Positions 27,524 through 35,686 of a stretch of DNA of 52,789 nt are shown here, in pieces. Numbering within the stretch: the first letter of the stretch is position 1; each line of letters opens with the position of its first letter. Made by a program: the position numbers and the translations under genes. Location of the stretch: the NCBI GenBank assembly GCA_028066245.1, contig JALCBR010000022.1, positions 1 to 52,789 on the forward strand, written 5' to 3'. Source of the stretch: Pirellulales bacterium (GTDB lineage: Bacteria; Planctomycetota; Planctomycetia; Pirellulales; S012-138). The notes below the pieces were generated by a model. The model was not told where the DNA came from, did no database searches, and saw nothing but the letters and a program-made list of their open reading frames with translations.

Positions 27524-27553
27524 ACCCGCGGCCATCTTGGTCGCGGGTTTTTT
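27524..27553 (+). terminator. Rho-independent terminator of tRNA-Leu
   Basis: An 11-bp stem with one G-T pair: ACCCGCGGCCA (27524-27534) pairs with TGGTCGCGGGT (27538-27548) around a 3-base loop, directly followed by a T-run (27548-27553). This is the clearest intrinsic terminator in the window. Confidence 0.9.
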
Positions 27554-27676
27554 CTGTCCACCCGTGCTGCTCGCTCGGTCTCGCAGGCATTCCTCTCGCC
27601 GTGACCAGTTGACCTTCTGGTCGCCTTGAGCACTGCCGTGTTCGCGCACTTTCACTCCTCCTTCCCAAATTGCTCC

Positions 27677-28438
27677 ATGCGTACTCCTTTGGTTGCCGGC
27701 AATTGGAAGATGAATCTCCAACGCACCGCGGCTCAGGATCTGGCGGCGGGCTTGGCGGAGCAATCCGGGAGTTTCCACGGCGTGGAGATCGCCGTGTTTC
27801 CGCCGTTTGTCTATCTGGATGTCGTCCATACGGCACTGAGCGGCTCCTCAGTTCGATTGGGCGCTCAAAACGTCTACTGGGAGTCTCCGGGAGCGTTTAC
27901 CGGAGAAATTGCTCCAGAAATGCTCGTGGATGTCGGCTGTCGCTATGTGATTTTGGGACACAGTGAACGCCGCCACATCCTTGGCGAGACCGACGCGGAC
28001 GTCTTCGCCAAGGCGAAGGCTGCACTGACGGCAGGCTTGGCTCCCGTCATTTGTCTGGGAGAAACGCTCGAGCAGCGAGAATCTGGCCAAACACAGAGCG
28101 TGATTGAAACCCAGTTTGATGGGTCAATTGCCGAGCTTTCCGCCGACCAATTCCACCAGGTGACCGTCGCCTACGAGCCCGTCTGGGCGATTGGAACGGG
28201 CAAAAATGCGAGTCCGGATCAGGCTGAAGAGGTGCATGCCGACCTTCGCAAGCTGATCGCCAACCGCTACAATGCGGAGCTTGCCGAAAGCACACGCATC
28301 CTCTACGGGGGGAGTGTGAAGCCGGGCAATGCTGGGGATTTGCTAGGTCAGGCGAATGTTGACGGAGCCCTTGTTGGCGGCGCAAGCCTGAAGCTGGCAG
28401 ATTTTGTCGCGATCATTCAGGCTGCGGACAGTGACTGA
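27677..28438 (+). CDS. tpiA: Triosephosphate isomerase
   Basis: TpiA interconverts dihydroxyacetone phosphate and glyceraldehyde 3-phosphate in glycolysis and gluconeogenesis. The 253-residue protein has all catalytic residues: Lys11 in GNWKMN, His95 in ILGHSERR and Glu167 in AYEPVWAIGTGK, plus the phosphate-binding YGGSVKPGNA and VGGASL. The frame opens at 27626, but the ATG at 27677 gives the standard MRTPLVAGNWK start. It is followed after 107 bases by secG, a neighbour also seen in many other bacteria. Confidence 0.97.
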   Translation: MRTPLVAGNWKMNLQRTAAQDLAAGLAEQSGSFHGVEIAVFPPFVYLDVVHTALSGSSVRLGAQNVYWESPGAFTGEIAPEMLVDVGCRYVILGHSERRHILGETDADVFAKAKAALTAGLAPVICLGETLEQRESGQTQSVIETQFDGSIAELSADQFHQVTVAYEPVWAIGTGKNASPDQAEEVHADLRKLIANRYNAELAESTRILYGGSVKPGNAGDLLGQANVDGALVGGASLKLADFVAIIQAADSD

Positions 28439-28545
28439 TTGACTCGGTTCATTGAATCGCTGCTATTTGCCAGCGTTCTTGGGTGGGTTCGACCGACATT
28501 ACCTGGGGCCCTGCTGCATTAGCACGAGAGACAGACGAGACGAAA

Positions 28546-28896
28546 ATGACGATCTTTCTCATGATCTTGATGGGCCTGATGGCATTCATTCTCATCGTGC
28601 TGGTGCTGATTCAGCGCGGTCGTGGCGGAGGCTTGGCCGGAGCCTTGGGCGGAGCCGGCGGCCAAAGCGCCTTTGGCACCAAAGCCGGTGACATGTTCAC
28701 ACGGATCACGATTGTCACCGCGGCCATCTGGATTTTGCTTTGCATTGGGACAACAAAGTGGGTCAGTAGTGACAGTCCTCTAGCAGCTGGAGCGACTGAG
28801 ACGAACGAATCAACTGACGACGGAACGGGCGTTAGCGCCGGTGCCGGAGACGCTGGAGACACCGGCGATCAGAACTCGGGCGATGGCGGCCAGTAG
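28546..28896 (+). CDS. secG: SecG preprotein translocase subunit
   Basis: SecG assists the SecYEG channel in protein export across the cytoplasmic membrane. The 116-residue sequence has two membrane helices (about 2-23 and 53-70) joined by the typical Gly-rich loop, [13 protein letters not shown] then [10 protein letters not shown]. The C-terminal 40 residues are an acidic Gly/Ala/Asp/Thr-rich tail, longer than in E. coli SecG. The frame starts at 28483, but the ATG at 28546 begins exactly at the first helix and is preferred. Confidence 0.92.
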   Translation: MTIFLMILMGLMAFILIVLVLIQRGRGGGLAGALGGAGGQSAFGTKAGDMFTRITIVTAAIWILLCIGTTKWVSSDSPLAAGATETNESTDDGTGVSAGAGDAGDTGDQNSGDGGQ

Positions 28897-29049
28897 GAAG
28901 CGACATCAGTCCGCATTGCTGCGATGAGCCATCGACCAGCTTTCGTGAACCGTTGAGAGAACCGGTGGTTGATGTTCGGGTTGGTGGTCTCGTTTGGCAG
29001 GCCGTGATTTCGCGCACGATTCCATTTCTGCGAGACCAGGAGCCATCGC

Positions 29050-29928
29050 GTGTTGCTCAGTATGACTGGCTTTGGCGCCGCCCATCGCCATGAGAACGGC
29101 ATCGACACCGAAGTCGAAGCTCGCACGATCAACAATCGCTATTTCAAACTCAACCTGCGAATCTCCGAAGGGCTCAACGCCCTGGAACCACAAATTGAAG
29201 CTGTTGTTCGTGAAGAACTCAAACGGGGGACCGTCCAACTCAATATCCGTGTCTCCCGCCAGACATCGCAAGCTTTCCAGATTGACGCCGGGGCGTTAGA
29301 AGGCTATCGCAATCAGTTGGACCTGCTGGCGCAGGAATGGGGTCTCGAACAGGCGTTCCGTCTTGATGCTCTGTTGTCGCTCCCCGGTGTCGTGACCGAA
29401 TCTGCCGGGGTGGGGGATCCGAAGGAAATCTGGCCGCAGGTTGAAGCGACGTTGCGAGATGCGCTGGGCGAGGTTCAGGAAATGCGGAAACAGGAAGGCG
29501 AGGCAATGGCCCGCGATCTCGCCACGAACATTGCCGACATTCGCAAGCACCTTGCTGAGATTGAGTCGAGAGCTCCTCAAGTCGTCGAAGATTACAAGCA
29601 GAAAATCACCGAGCGCATCAACCGGCATCTTTCTGATGTGGACGCTAAACTCACGGAATCTGATTTAGCCCGTGAAATTGCCATATTCAGCGATCGGTCA
29701 GATATCGGGGAGGAAATCGTCCGTTTGCAAAGCCACTTGGACCAGTTTGGGACTGCGACGGACTTAGAGGAAGCTGCCGGGCGAAAGCTCGATTTCATTA
29801 CGCAAGAGATGTTTCGCGAGACCAACACGATTGGTTCGAAAGCCAATGATGCGGCTATCGCCATGAGCGTCGTCGAAATCAAAGGGGCCATCGAGCGAAT
29901 TCGCGAAATGGTGCAAAACATCGAGTAA
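29050..29928 (+). CDS. yicC: YicC-family endoribonuclease-like protein
   Basis: YicC family proteins are RNA-degrading or RNase-adaptor proteins; E. coli YicC affects small-RNA turnover. The 292-residue sequence shows the N-terminal SMTGFGAAH block, EARTINNRYFKLNLR, the DUF1732 C-terminus with LDFITQEMFRETNTIGSKA, and the ending IKGAIERIREMVQNIE. All are close to the consensus. Translation probably starts at the GTG at 29050, which matches the position in homologues; ATG at 29062 would cut the core. It begins the conserved yicC-gmk-rpoZ-coaC run. Confidence 0.93.
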   Translation: MLLSMTGFGAAHRHENGIDTEVEARTINNRYFKLNLRISEGLNALEPQIEAVVREELKRGTVQLNIRVSRQTSQAFQIDAGALEGYRNQLDLLAQEWGLEQAFRLDALLSLPGVVTESAGVGDPKEIWPQVEATLRDALGEVQEMRKQEGEAMARDLATNIADIRKHLAEIESRAPQVVEDYKQKITERINRHLSDVDAKLTESDLAREIAIFSDRSDIGEEIVRLQSHLDQFGTATDLEEAAGRKLDFITQEMFRETNTIGSKANDAAIAMSVVEIKGAIERIREMVQNIE

Positions 29929-29997
29929 GCTAACTTTGAGTGGTCGTTCTCGTTGAGTTCTTCGACCGTCCAGCCCGTCGCCACGCAGGTCCTGCCG

Positions 29998-30576
29998 ATG
30001 ACCCCGCCCGGCAAGCTGATCGTCGTTTCCGGTCCCTCGGGGTCTGGAAAATCAACGCTGCTTGACCGGCTGTTCGCGGCGCCGCCGGGAAATCTGCGGC
30101 GGTCAGTCTCGGCGACCACCCGATCCCCCAGGCAGGGAGAAGAAGATGGCCGTGATTATCACTTTCTCAGCCTGGAAGAATTTGAACGCAGGCGAGCCAC
30201 CGGTGAGTTCCTGGAAGACGTGGAAGTCTATCCGGGACGCTGGTATGGGACGCTGAAGTCCGAAGTTGAGCCTAGTCTTAGGGCTGGCGAATCGGTAATC
30301 TTGGAGATTGACGTTCGCGGCGCGGACCGGGCTCGCCAGGCCTACCCGGATTCCGTCAGCATCTTCGTCCAGACGCGGACGCTGGAAGAGTTGGAAGCCC
30401 GGTTGTGCAACCGCCAGACAGAGAGTGCCGCGGACATCGCCCGCAGGCTGGAAACGGCCCGGCAAGAAATCACCTACGCGGACCAATATAATTACCGCGT
30501 CATCAATGATGATCCAGACCAGGCGATGGCCGACCTGCGAAACATCATCGACCAAATTCTTGGGAACCCTCAATGA
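29998..30576 (+). CDS. gmk: Guanylate kinase
   Basis: Gmk phosphorylates GMP to GDP. The 192-residue product has the P-loop [10 protein letters not shown] (11-20), the GMP-binding [19 protein letters not shown], and [22 protein letters not shown]. The frame extends upstream to a TTG at 29953, but the ATG at 29998 has AGG 8 bases before it and directly precedes the P-loop region. The stop overlaps the rpoZ start (ATGA). Confidence 0.95.
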   Translation: MTPPGKLIVVSGPSGSGKSTLLDRLFAAPPGNLRRSVSATTRSPRQGEEDGRDYHFLSLEEFERRRATGEFLEDVEVYPGRWYGTLKSEVEPSLRAGESVILEIDVRGADRARQAYPDSVSIFVQTRTLEELEARLCNRQTESAADIARRLETARQEITYADQYNYRVINDDPDQAMADLRNIIDQILGNPQ

Positions 30577-30839
30577 TTGAAGCTCTGAAAGAAGAAGGCA
30601 TCGTCCGAAAAGTGGGTGGTCGATTCAAACTTTCGACCTTGATTCAAAAGCGGCTCGTGGCCATCAACGCCGGTGCCCGCCCCCTGGTCGAGACAGAATC
30701 GGAAGACAAGATGGAGATTGTGGTTCAGGAGATCTTGCAGGATAAGATCTATCTTGACCAAGAATCCAACGTGCGAACCGTCGACGAGGAAACGCCCTTG
30801 ACTGGAGGTATGCCGGAGCCGGATCTGGACGTGATCTAG
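30573..30839 (+). CDS. rpoZ: RNA polymerase omega subunit
   Basis: The omega subunit helps assemble the RNA polymerase core. The 88-residue protein has the core [18 protein letters not shown], then ARPLVE, in the place of the family RFxLVxLAxKRAR block. A longer acidic C-terminal part ends in PEPDLDVI. Its ATG overlaps the gmk stop, and the gmk-rpoZ-coaC order is widely conserved, which strengthens the call for such a short sequence. Confidence 0.88.
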   Translation: MIEALKEEGIVRKVGGRFKLSTLIQKRLVAINAGARPLVETESEDKMEIVVQEILQDKIYLDQESNVRTVDEETPLTGGMPEPDLDVI

Positions 30840-30955
30840 ACCGTTCTTTGCCGCATTCCGTTGTGAGAGTTGAGACGGATGCACGGCAACGTGCGATTTG
30901 AGCTTCGCACACAGGGCGCCCATTTGCATTGCCCGTTTTGGGACGAGTCAGCGCC

Positions 30956-31510
30956 GTGCCGAACCACGAAATCATTCTTGGTGTCACCGGGGGCATCGCT
31001 GCCTATAAATCGGCCGCGCTGTGCAGTTTGGCCGTTCAGTCTGGTTGCGACGTCACCGTGGTGATGACCGATGCAGCAACGCGGTTTGTTGGCCCTGCCA
31101 CGTTTGCAGCTTTGACCGGCCGCGCGGTTCGGCGGCATGTGTTTGACACGGATGGTCCCGGTGCGTCTCATCCACTTGGCGCGCACATTGAACTCGCCCG
31201 CGAAGCAAGCTTGTTGTGTGTTGCGCCCGCTTCCGCAAGTTTTCTGGCCAAGGCGGCTCACGGCCTCGCCGATGATTTGCTCTCAACGCTGTACCTCTCG
31301 TTCACCGGCAAGGTGCTGATAGCGCCGGCGATGAATACGGAAATGTGGAACAAGCCGGTTGTCCAACGCAATGTCGCCCAGTTGCAAGCGGACGGAGCGG
31401 ACATCATCGGACCTGATTCCGGCTGGTTAAGCTGTCGCGACACCGGCGCCGGTCGCATGAGTTCTCCGGAGGCCATCTGGGAACGCATTCAGGCAACGCT
31501 GGCATCATGA
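30956..31510 (+). CDS. coaC: Phosphopantothenoylcysteine decarboxylase (CoaC flavoprotein), stand-alone
   Basis: CoaC decarboxylates phosphopantothenoylcysteine on the CoA pathway, using FMN. The 184-residue protein has GVTGGIAAYKSA, the active-site His77 in GAHIELA, PAMNTEMW (124-131) and the substrate clamp with Cys160 in GWLSCRDTGAGRM; the usual ACG of the clamp reads SCR. It ends after the flavoprotein domain, so the CoaB synthetase domain that many bacteria fuse to it is absent and must be encoded elsewhere. I prefer GTG at 30956; the frame also opens at a TTG at 30929. It follows rpoZ by about 115 bases. Confidence 0.88.
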   Translation: MPNHEIILGVTGGIAAYKSAALCSLAVQSGCDVTVVMTDAATRFVGPATFAALTGRAVRRHVFDTDGPGASHPLGAHIELAREASLLCVAPASASFLAKAAHGLADDLLSTLYLSFTGKVLIAPAMNTEMWNKPVVQRNVAQLQADGADIIGPDSGWLSCRDTGAGRMSSPEAIWERIQATLAS

Positions 31511-31639
31511 AAGCCACTGTGGTGGTGCCATGGGAAGCCATCAATGACCTATCATCCCAAGATCATTGTTCGACAAGTGACAACCGAGCTTGTATGAACA
31601 GACGCCAACAAAGCCAAGGACCATCAATCGAGGCATGCC

Positions 31640-32098
31640 ATGAACGATCCCGAGAAGAAGATTGTGGTTGATGAAGACTGGAAATCGCAAGTTGAGGCCG
31701 AGCGCGATGCACAGCGCGAAGAAAAAGCCAAGCAGCCCGATGCCGATTCAAATGCAGGCCGTGAGTTGCCACCGCCCAGTTTTCAACTCCACATCAGCAA
31801 CTTGGCCACGCAGGCGTTGATGTTCTTGGGACAGTTTCCCAACCCTATTACAGAGAAGCAGGAAATCCGACTGAACGACGCCAAGCACGTCATCGACACA
31901 CTCGTCGTCCTCGACGAGAAGACTAAGGGCAACCTCGATGATCAGGAGGCCCAGATGATGGAAGGCGTCCTGCACGAGTTGCGGATGGCTTTTGTCAGCG
32001 TGCAACAGTATGTCGCCAACGGGGGCGCGGCGCAGGAGGCCGGGAAGGAACCCGCAGCCGATGAAAAGTCCGGCAGTAGTATCGAGATTCCTGAATAG
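31640..32098 (+). CDS. DUF1844 family protein
   Basis: A 152-residue soluble protein. After a charged N-terminus (about 1-45) comes the DUF1844 core: FQLHISNLATQALMFLGQ, then NDAKHVIDTLVVLDEKTKGN, DDQEAQMMEGVLHELRMAF. The family has no known function; it is short, helical and widespread. The ATG start is 127 bases after coaC. An acidic Ala/Gly/Ser-rich tail ends the protein. Function not assignable. Confidence 0.88.
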   Translation: MNDPEKKIVVDEDWKSQVEAERDAQREEKAKQPDADSNAGRELPPPSFQLHISNLATQALMFLGQFPNPITEKQEIRLNDAKHVIDTLVVLDEKTKGNLDDQEAQMMEGVLHELRMAFVSVQQYVANGGAAQEAGKEPAADEKSGSSIEIPE

Positions 32099-32294
32099 GG
32101 AGAGCTGGATTTCGCCCAGGTGAATGCGTCGCAATGACTTCGCAATACGCCGAGATGGTGCCGGTCGCCGCTAGGAATCCGTATTTTCGTGAATTGGGCA
32201 ACGGATGTTTGACGCGGCAATGCGCGTAATGGACATTAGTTGGCATCTGCCTTCGATGTCTTCTCGTTTGTTTCGTTCTCGCTGAGGTTGTCCC

Positions 32295-33605
32295 ATGGGG
32301 AAAATTCGCTCCCGCGCGCCGCTGACATTGAGCTTGATCATTGTGGGGATGTTTTCCGCAGCCAGCCACGCCGGCGACAATTGGCCGCACTGGCGCGGTC
32401 CGCAAAATAATGGCCTCAGTGGCGAAACTGGGTTGCCGGCGGAATTTGGCCCGGAACGCAACGTCGCCTGGAAAGTGACGCTCCCGGGTTGGGCGGGCTC
32501 GACGCCTGTCGCCTGGGATGACAGATTGTTTCTCACTTCCGCCGCCGCAGATAAGGACGAGTTGTTGTTGCTTTGTTTCAACACCAAGGGCGAACGGCTT
32601 TGGAGTGCCAGTCTTGGTCGCGGAAACAAAGTGACAGGCCCTTCGAAAGAGGAAGGCAACTCCGCTTCGCCCTCTCCCAGCACGGACGGGACCCATGTTT
32701 GGGCGATGGCCGGAAACGGAACCTTGGCTTGTTTCGATTTTGACGGCAATGAAGTCTGGCGACATGATCTCCAGGACAAGTACGGCAAGTTCAACATCGG
32801 CTGGGGGATGACCTCTTCGCCGGTCCTGGATGGTGACAAGCTCTATATTCAGTTGATGCATGGTCCCATGCGCGGCGACGGCAAGACCGCGGTCGTGGCG
32901 GCTTTGAATAAGCAGACCGGTGAGGAGCTGTGGCGGATTGACCGTGAAAGCGAAGCCACGTTTGAGAACAAGCACTCCTACACTTCACCAGTCGTGTATC
33001 GCGATGGCGAACACGAATGCCTGTTGACGCATGGAGCGGATTACCTCGTTGCCCATAGTTTGGAAGACGGTCGAGAGCTGTGGCGGTTGGGCGGGTTGAA
33101 CGCCGGTGCGCGATATCACCCCACGCTGCGGTTTGTCGCTTCTCCAACCGTTGCGGAAGGGTTGATTGTCGTCCCCACCGCCAAAGGTGGGCCAATGGTC
33201 ACCGTCAAACCGGGCGGGCAAGGAAACATCACAAACACGGACTTCGTCGTCTGGAAGAATGAACAAGGTACGCCTGACGTCTCTTGCCCTTTGGTCCATG
33301 ATGGATTGGTCTATCTGGCAGGCGAACAGGGGATTCTCACGTGCTTGGATGCCAAGACCGGCGAGGAATACTACAAGCAGCGGTTGCACGGCGCGCGGTA
33401 TCGGGCATCTCCCGTTTACGCCGATGGCAAGATCTACATCGTCGCGCGAGACGGCGTGATCACGGTTGTCAAGCCAGGCAAGTCCTTTGAAATGCTGGCA
33501 GAGAACGCCATGGGCGAAGAAATCTCGGCTTCGCCAGTGATATTCGGCGGCCGGATCTATCTACGATCCTTCGATTCACTGTTCTCGATTGAAGCGTCGA
33601 AATAG
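32295..33605 (+). CDS. Secreted PQQ-like beta-propeller protein (BamB-like repeats)
   Basis: A 436-residue exported protein. The signal peptide (about 1-26, ending ASHAG) is followed by WPHWRGPQNNG, the hallmark N-terminus of a large planctomycete family. PQQ-like propeller blades run to the end: GTLACFDFDGNEVWRHDL, VVAALNKQTGEELWRID, LVAHSLEDGRELWRLG, ILTCLDAKTGEEYYKQRL, with ASPVYADGKIYIV and ASPVIFGGRIYL strands. No quinone-ligating or catalytic residues can be assigned, so it is probably a binding or scaffold propeller in the periplasm. ATG start; monocistronic. Confidence 0.9.
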   Translation: MGKIRSRAPLTLSLIIVGMFSAASHAGDNWPHWRGPQNNGLSGETGLPAEFGPERNVAWKVTLPGWAGSTPVAWDDRLFLTSAAADKDELLLLCFNTKGERLWSASLGRGNKVTGPSKEEGNSASPSPSTDGTHVWAMAGNGTLACFDFDGNEVWRHDLQDKYGKFNIGWGMTSSPVLDGDKLYIQLMHGPMRGDGKTAVVAALNKQTGEELWRIDRESEATFENKHSYTSPVVYRDGEHECLLTHGADYLVAHSLEDGRELWRLGGLNAGARYHPTLRFVASPTVAEGLIVVPTAKGGPMVTVKPGGQGNITNTDFVVWKNEQGTPDVSCPLVHDGLVYLAGEQGILTCLDAKTGEEYYKQRLHGARYRASPVYADGKIYIVARDGVITVVKPGKSFEMLAENAMGEEISASPVIFGGRIYLRSFDSLFSIEASK

Positions 33606-33775
33606 CGCAACGGTCGGCGACTTCTTCGCGAGAAGATGCCACGCAAGCGCTTCTCGCTGCGCTGATCACCCGGCTGTGGGTCTGTTTGTTTTTCGCCGAC
33701 CAGCTACCTCGCCCGTGACCGATGGGAACTCATAGCGTGAGATTCCCAATGGCTGCACCTCCTTCAAGAGAGAAT
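33606..33775. other. Intergenic region, propeller gene to symporter promoter
   Basis: No gene or clear terminator seen. Together with the promoter and leader it makes a 307-base gap before the symporter start at 33913. Confidence 0.3.
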
Positions 33776-33804
33776 ATGGCATACCCCGATTGGTTCCGTA
33801 TAAT
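33776..33804 (+). promoter_or_regulatory. Candidate promoter of the symporter gene
   Basis: A perfect -10 box TATAAT (33799-33804) lies 17 bases after ATGGCA (33776-33781), a 4/6 -35 match. The expected transcript would carry a leader of about 100 bases before the ATG at 33913. Confidence 0.5.
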
Positions 33805-33912
33805 CGCCCTGCAAGTGAACGGGGCGACTGGCGGAAGCCAACGAGAGCAACTGAATACCACAAGTCATCGCGCAGTTCCGCTGCGCTCCACGCAAACCCA
33901 CGGTCAAATTCC

Positions 33913-35610
33913 ATGCGCAGCCCTTTCGGTCGAGTTTTTGGTCTGGCGATGCACTGGCAGATCTTGATTGCCATGGTTGTGGGCGCCGGACTGGGCGTGC
34001 TGCTGGGAAACTTGGCCGGCGAGTTTGAAACCGATGGCGAATTGGACTATGGCCACGGAAAGCTCCAGGTCTACGGAATGTCCGCTGGCGTGGAGGTGCG
34101 GGGCGGGAAAGTGTGGATCAGAGACGCTCGCGATGAGGTCATGGTTCAAGTTTCGGAAAATGACTCGCTGCCGACCGGGGATAATCCAGAACCAACACGG
34201 ACGGTTCGCCGTGTCTTCGTGGGACAGCTCGATCTGGGCGACGCAAATCCTCAGACTCCAGGTGAGTTGGACAAACTGGAACAGGAAGCCATGCAAGGCA
34301 TGGACTGGCCAGCCCTTCCTGCCCGAGTTGCCGCAGGAGACGTCACTCACGTCAACATGGAGTCCGTGGACACACTCAAATCAGCGGATCCCGCAGCTTA
34401 TGCGCTCTTTAAGCGAAAGGGACGGTCTTGGGCTCGATTTGTCGCTGATACCGCGCGAATGCTGGGGAACCTGTTTCTGCGGATGTTGAAGATGGTTTCC
34501 GTCCCGTTGGTGATTGTTTCGCTGCTGTCCGGCGTGATGGGCTTGGGGGCGCCGGAACGGTTCGGTCGGATGTTCGGTCGCACAGCCCTTTATTACCTGG
34601 CCACAAGCACATTGGCGATCATCGTGGGCCTGACGGTGGTCAACGTGCTGCGTCCCGGGAAGGGCGGCAACAACGCGCTGGCCAAGGTTGTGGCAAGCGC
34701 AGAGTCCGCCGACGGCGAAGAGAAAGGGAAATCCGTCAGCGCACTGTTGTTTGAACAGATCGAAAACATGATCCCGGTCAACCCGGTCACTGCTGCTGCC
34801 GAAGGCAATTTTCTATCGCTGATCAGTTTTACGTTGGCCTTTGGCATTGCGGCACTCTTGGCTGGCGGCAAGGTTGCGGAGACCACGCGCAGTTTTGCCG
34901 AAGCCGGATTTGGCGCGATGATGAAGCTGACTTTAGGGGTGATCCGCCTGGCGCCCATTGGTGTCTTTGGGTTGATGCTCTATGCCACGGCGTCGCAAGG
35001 GTTAGGGGTTTTTGCGAGCTTGGCTTGGTATATGGTGGCGGTCACTGCGGCGCTATTGATCCATGCCACGGTGATCTTGCCGTTGATTGTGAGATTTGTG
35101 GCCAAACGCAGCCCGTTGGAGTTTGGCAGGGCCATGAGTCCGGCGTTGCTGATGGCGTTTAGCTCATCATCATCCAACGGAACGCTTCCGGTGACTTTGG
35201 CAAGTGTGGAAGAACGCGCCGGCGTGAAGAACCGTGTCAGTTCGTTCGTGTTGCCCTTGGGCGCGACGATCAACATGGACGGAACGGCACTGTATGAAGT
35301 TATCGCAGTGATCTTTATCGCCAACGTCAGCGGCGTGGAATTATCCCTCGCTCAACAAGTGGTGATCGCTTATACCGCGTTGCTGGTGAGCATCGGTGCG
35401 GCGGGAATTCCGCAAGCCGGCCTGGTGATGATGATTATCATCTTGCAAGCAGTGGGCCTTCCCACTGAAGCTCAAGGCTTAATCATCGCCGTGGACCGAG
35501 TGTTGGACATGGGCCGCACCGTGGTCAATGTTTGGAGCGATTCCTGCGGGTGTGCCGTGATTAACCGCTTTGACCAGGATGAAGTGACTCCGGCCGCCTC
35601 ACCCGCCTGA
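33913..35610 (+). CDS. Dicarboxylate/amino acid:cation symporter (DAACS/SDF family) with large N-terminal insert
   Basis: A 565-residue sodium- or proton-coupled transporter of the GltP/DctA family. Core motifs are intact: hairpin HP1 SSSSSNGTLPVTLASVEE, NMDGTALYEV in TM7, HP2 AAGIPQAGLVMM and DRVLDMGRTVVNVWSD in TM8. The family usually has about 420-450 residues. The excess lies between the first helix (about 10-35) and the second (about 185-210): a hydrophilic segment of about 140 residues (DGELDYGHGKLQVYGMSAG onwards) with strand-like Val/Gly stretches, probably outside the membrane. The frame starts at 33790, but the ATG at 33913 fits the first helix. A likely promoter is at 33776-33804. 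Confidence 0.92.
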   Translation: MRSPFGRVFGLAMHWQILIAMVVGAGLGVLLGNLAGEFETDGELDYGHGKLQVYGMSAGVEVRGGKVWIRDARDEVMVQVSENDSLPTGDNPEPTRTVRRVFVGQLDLGDANPQTPGELDKLEQEAMQGMDWPALPARVAAGDVTHVNMESVDTLKSADPAAYALFKRKGRSWARFVADTARMLGNLFLRMLKMVSVPLVIVSLLSGVMGLGAPERFGRMFGRTALYYLATSTLAIIVGLTVVNVLRPGKGGNNALAKVVASAESADGEEKGKSVSALLFEQIENMIPVNPVTAAAEGNFLSLISFTLAFGIAALLAGGKVAETTRSFAEAGFGAMMKLTLGVIRLAPIGVFGLMLYATASQGLGVFASLAWYMVAVTAALLIHATVILPLIVRFVAKRSPLEFGRAMSPALLMAFSSSSSNGTLPVTLASVEERAGVKNRVSSFVLPLGATINMDGTALYEVIAVIFIANVSGVELSLAQQVVIAYTALLVSIGAAGIPQAGLVMMIIILQAVGLPTEAQGLIIAVDRVLDMGRTVVNVWSDSCGCAVINRFDQDEVTPAASPA

Positions 35611-35686
35611 CATTGTGCTCCAAGGGTGGAACTGGCGGGAGACTTTGCTCGCCATCCACATCTGAACGGACAATGACAGAGAATTG

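Noticed and set aside
31995-32975. Minus-strand open frame of 326 codons
   Set aside because: It is antisense to the end of the DUF1844 gene and the propeller gene, and its sequence is Arg/His/Pro-rich without any known motif.
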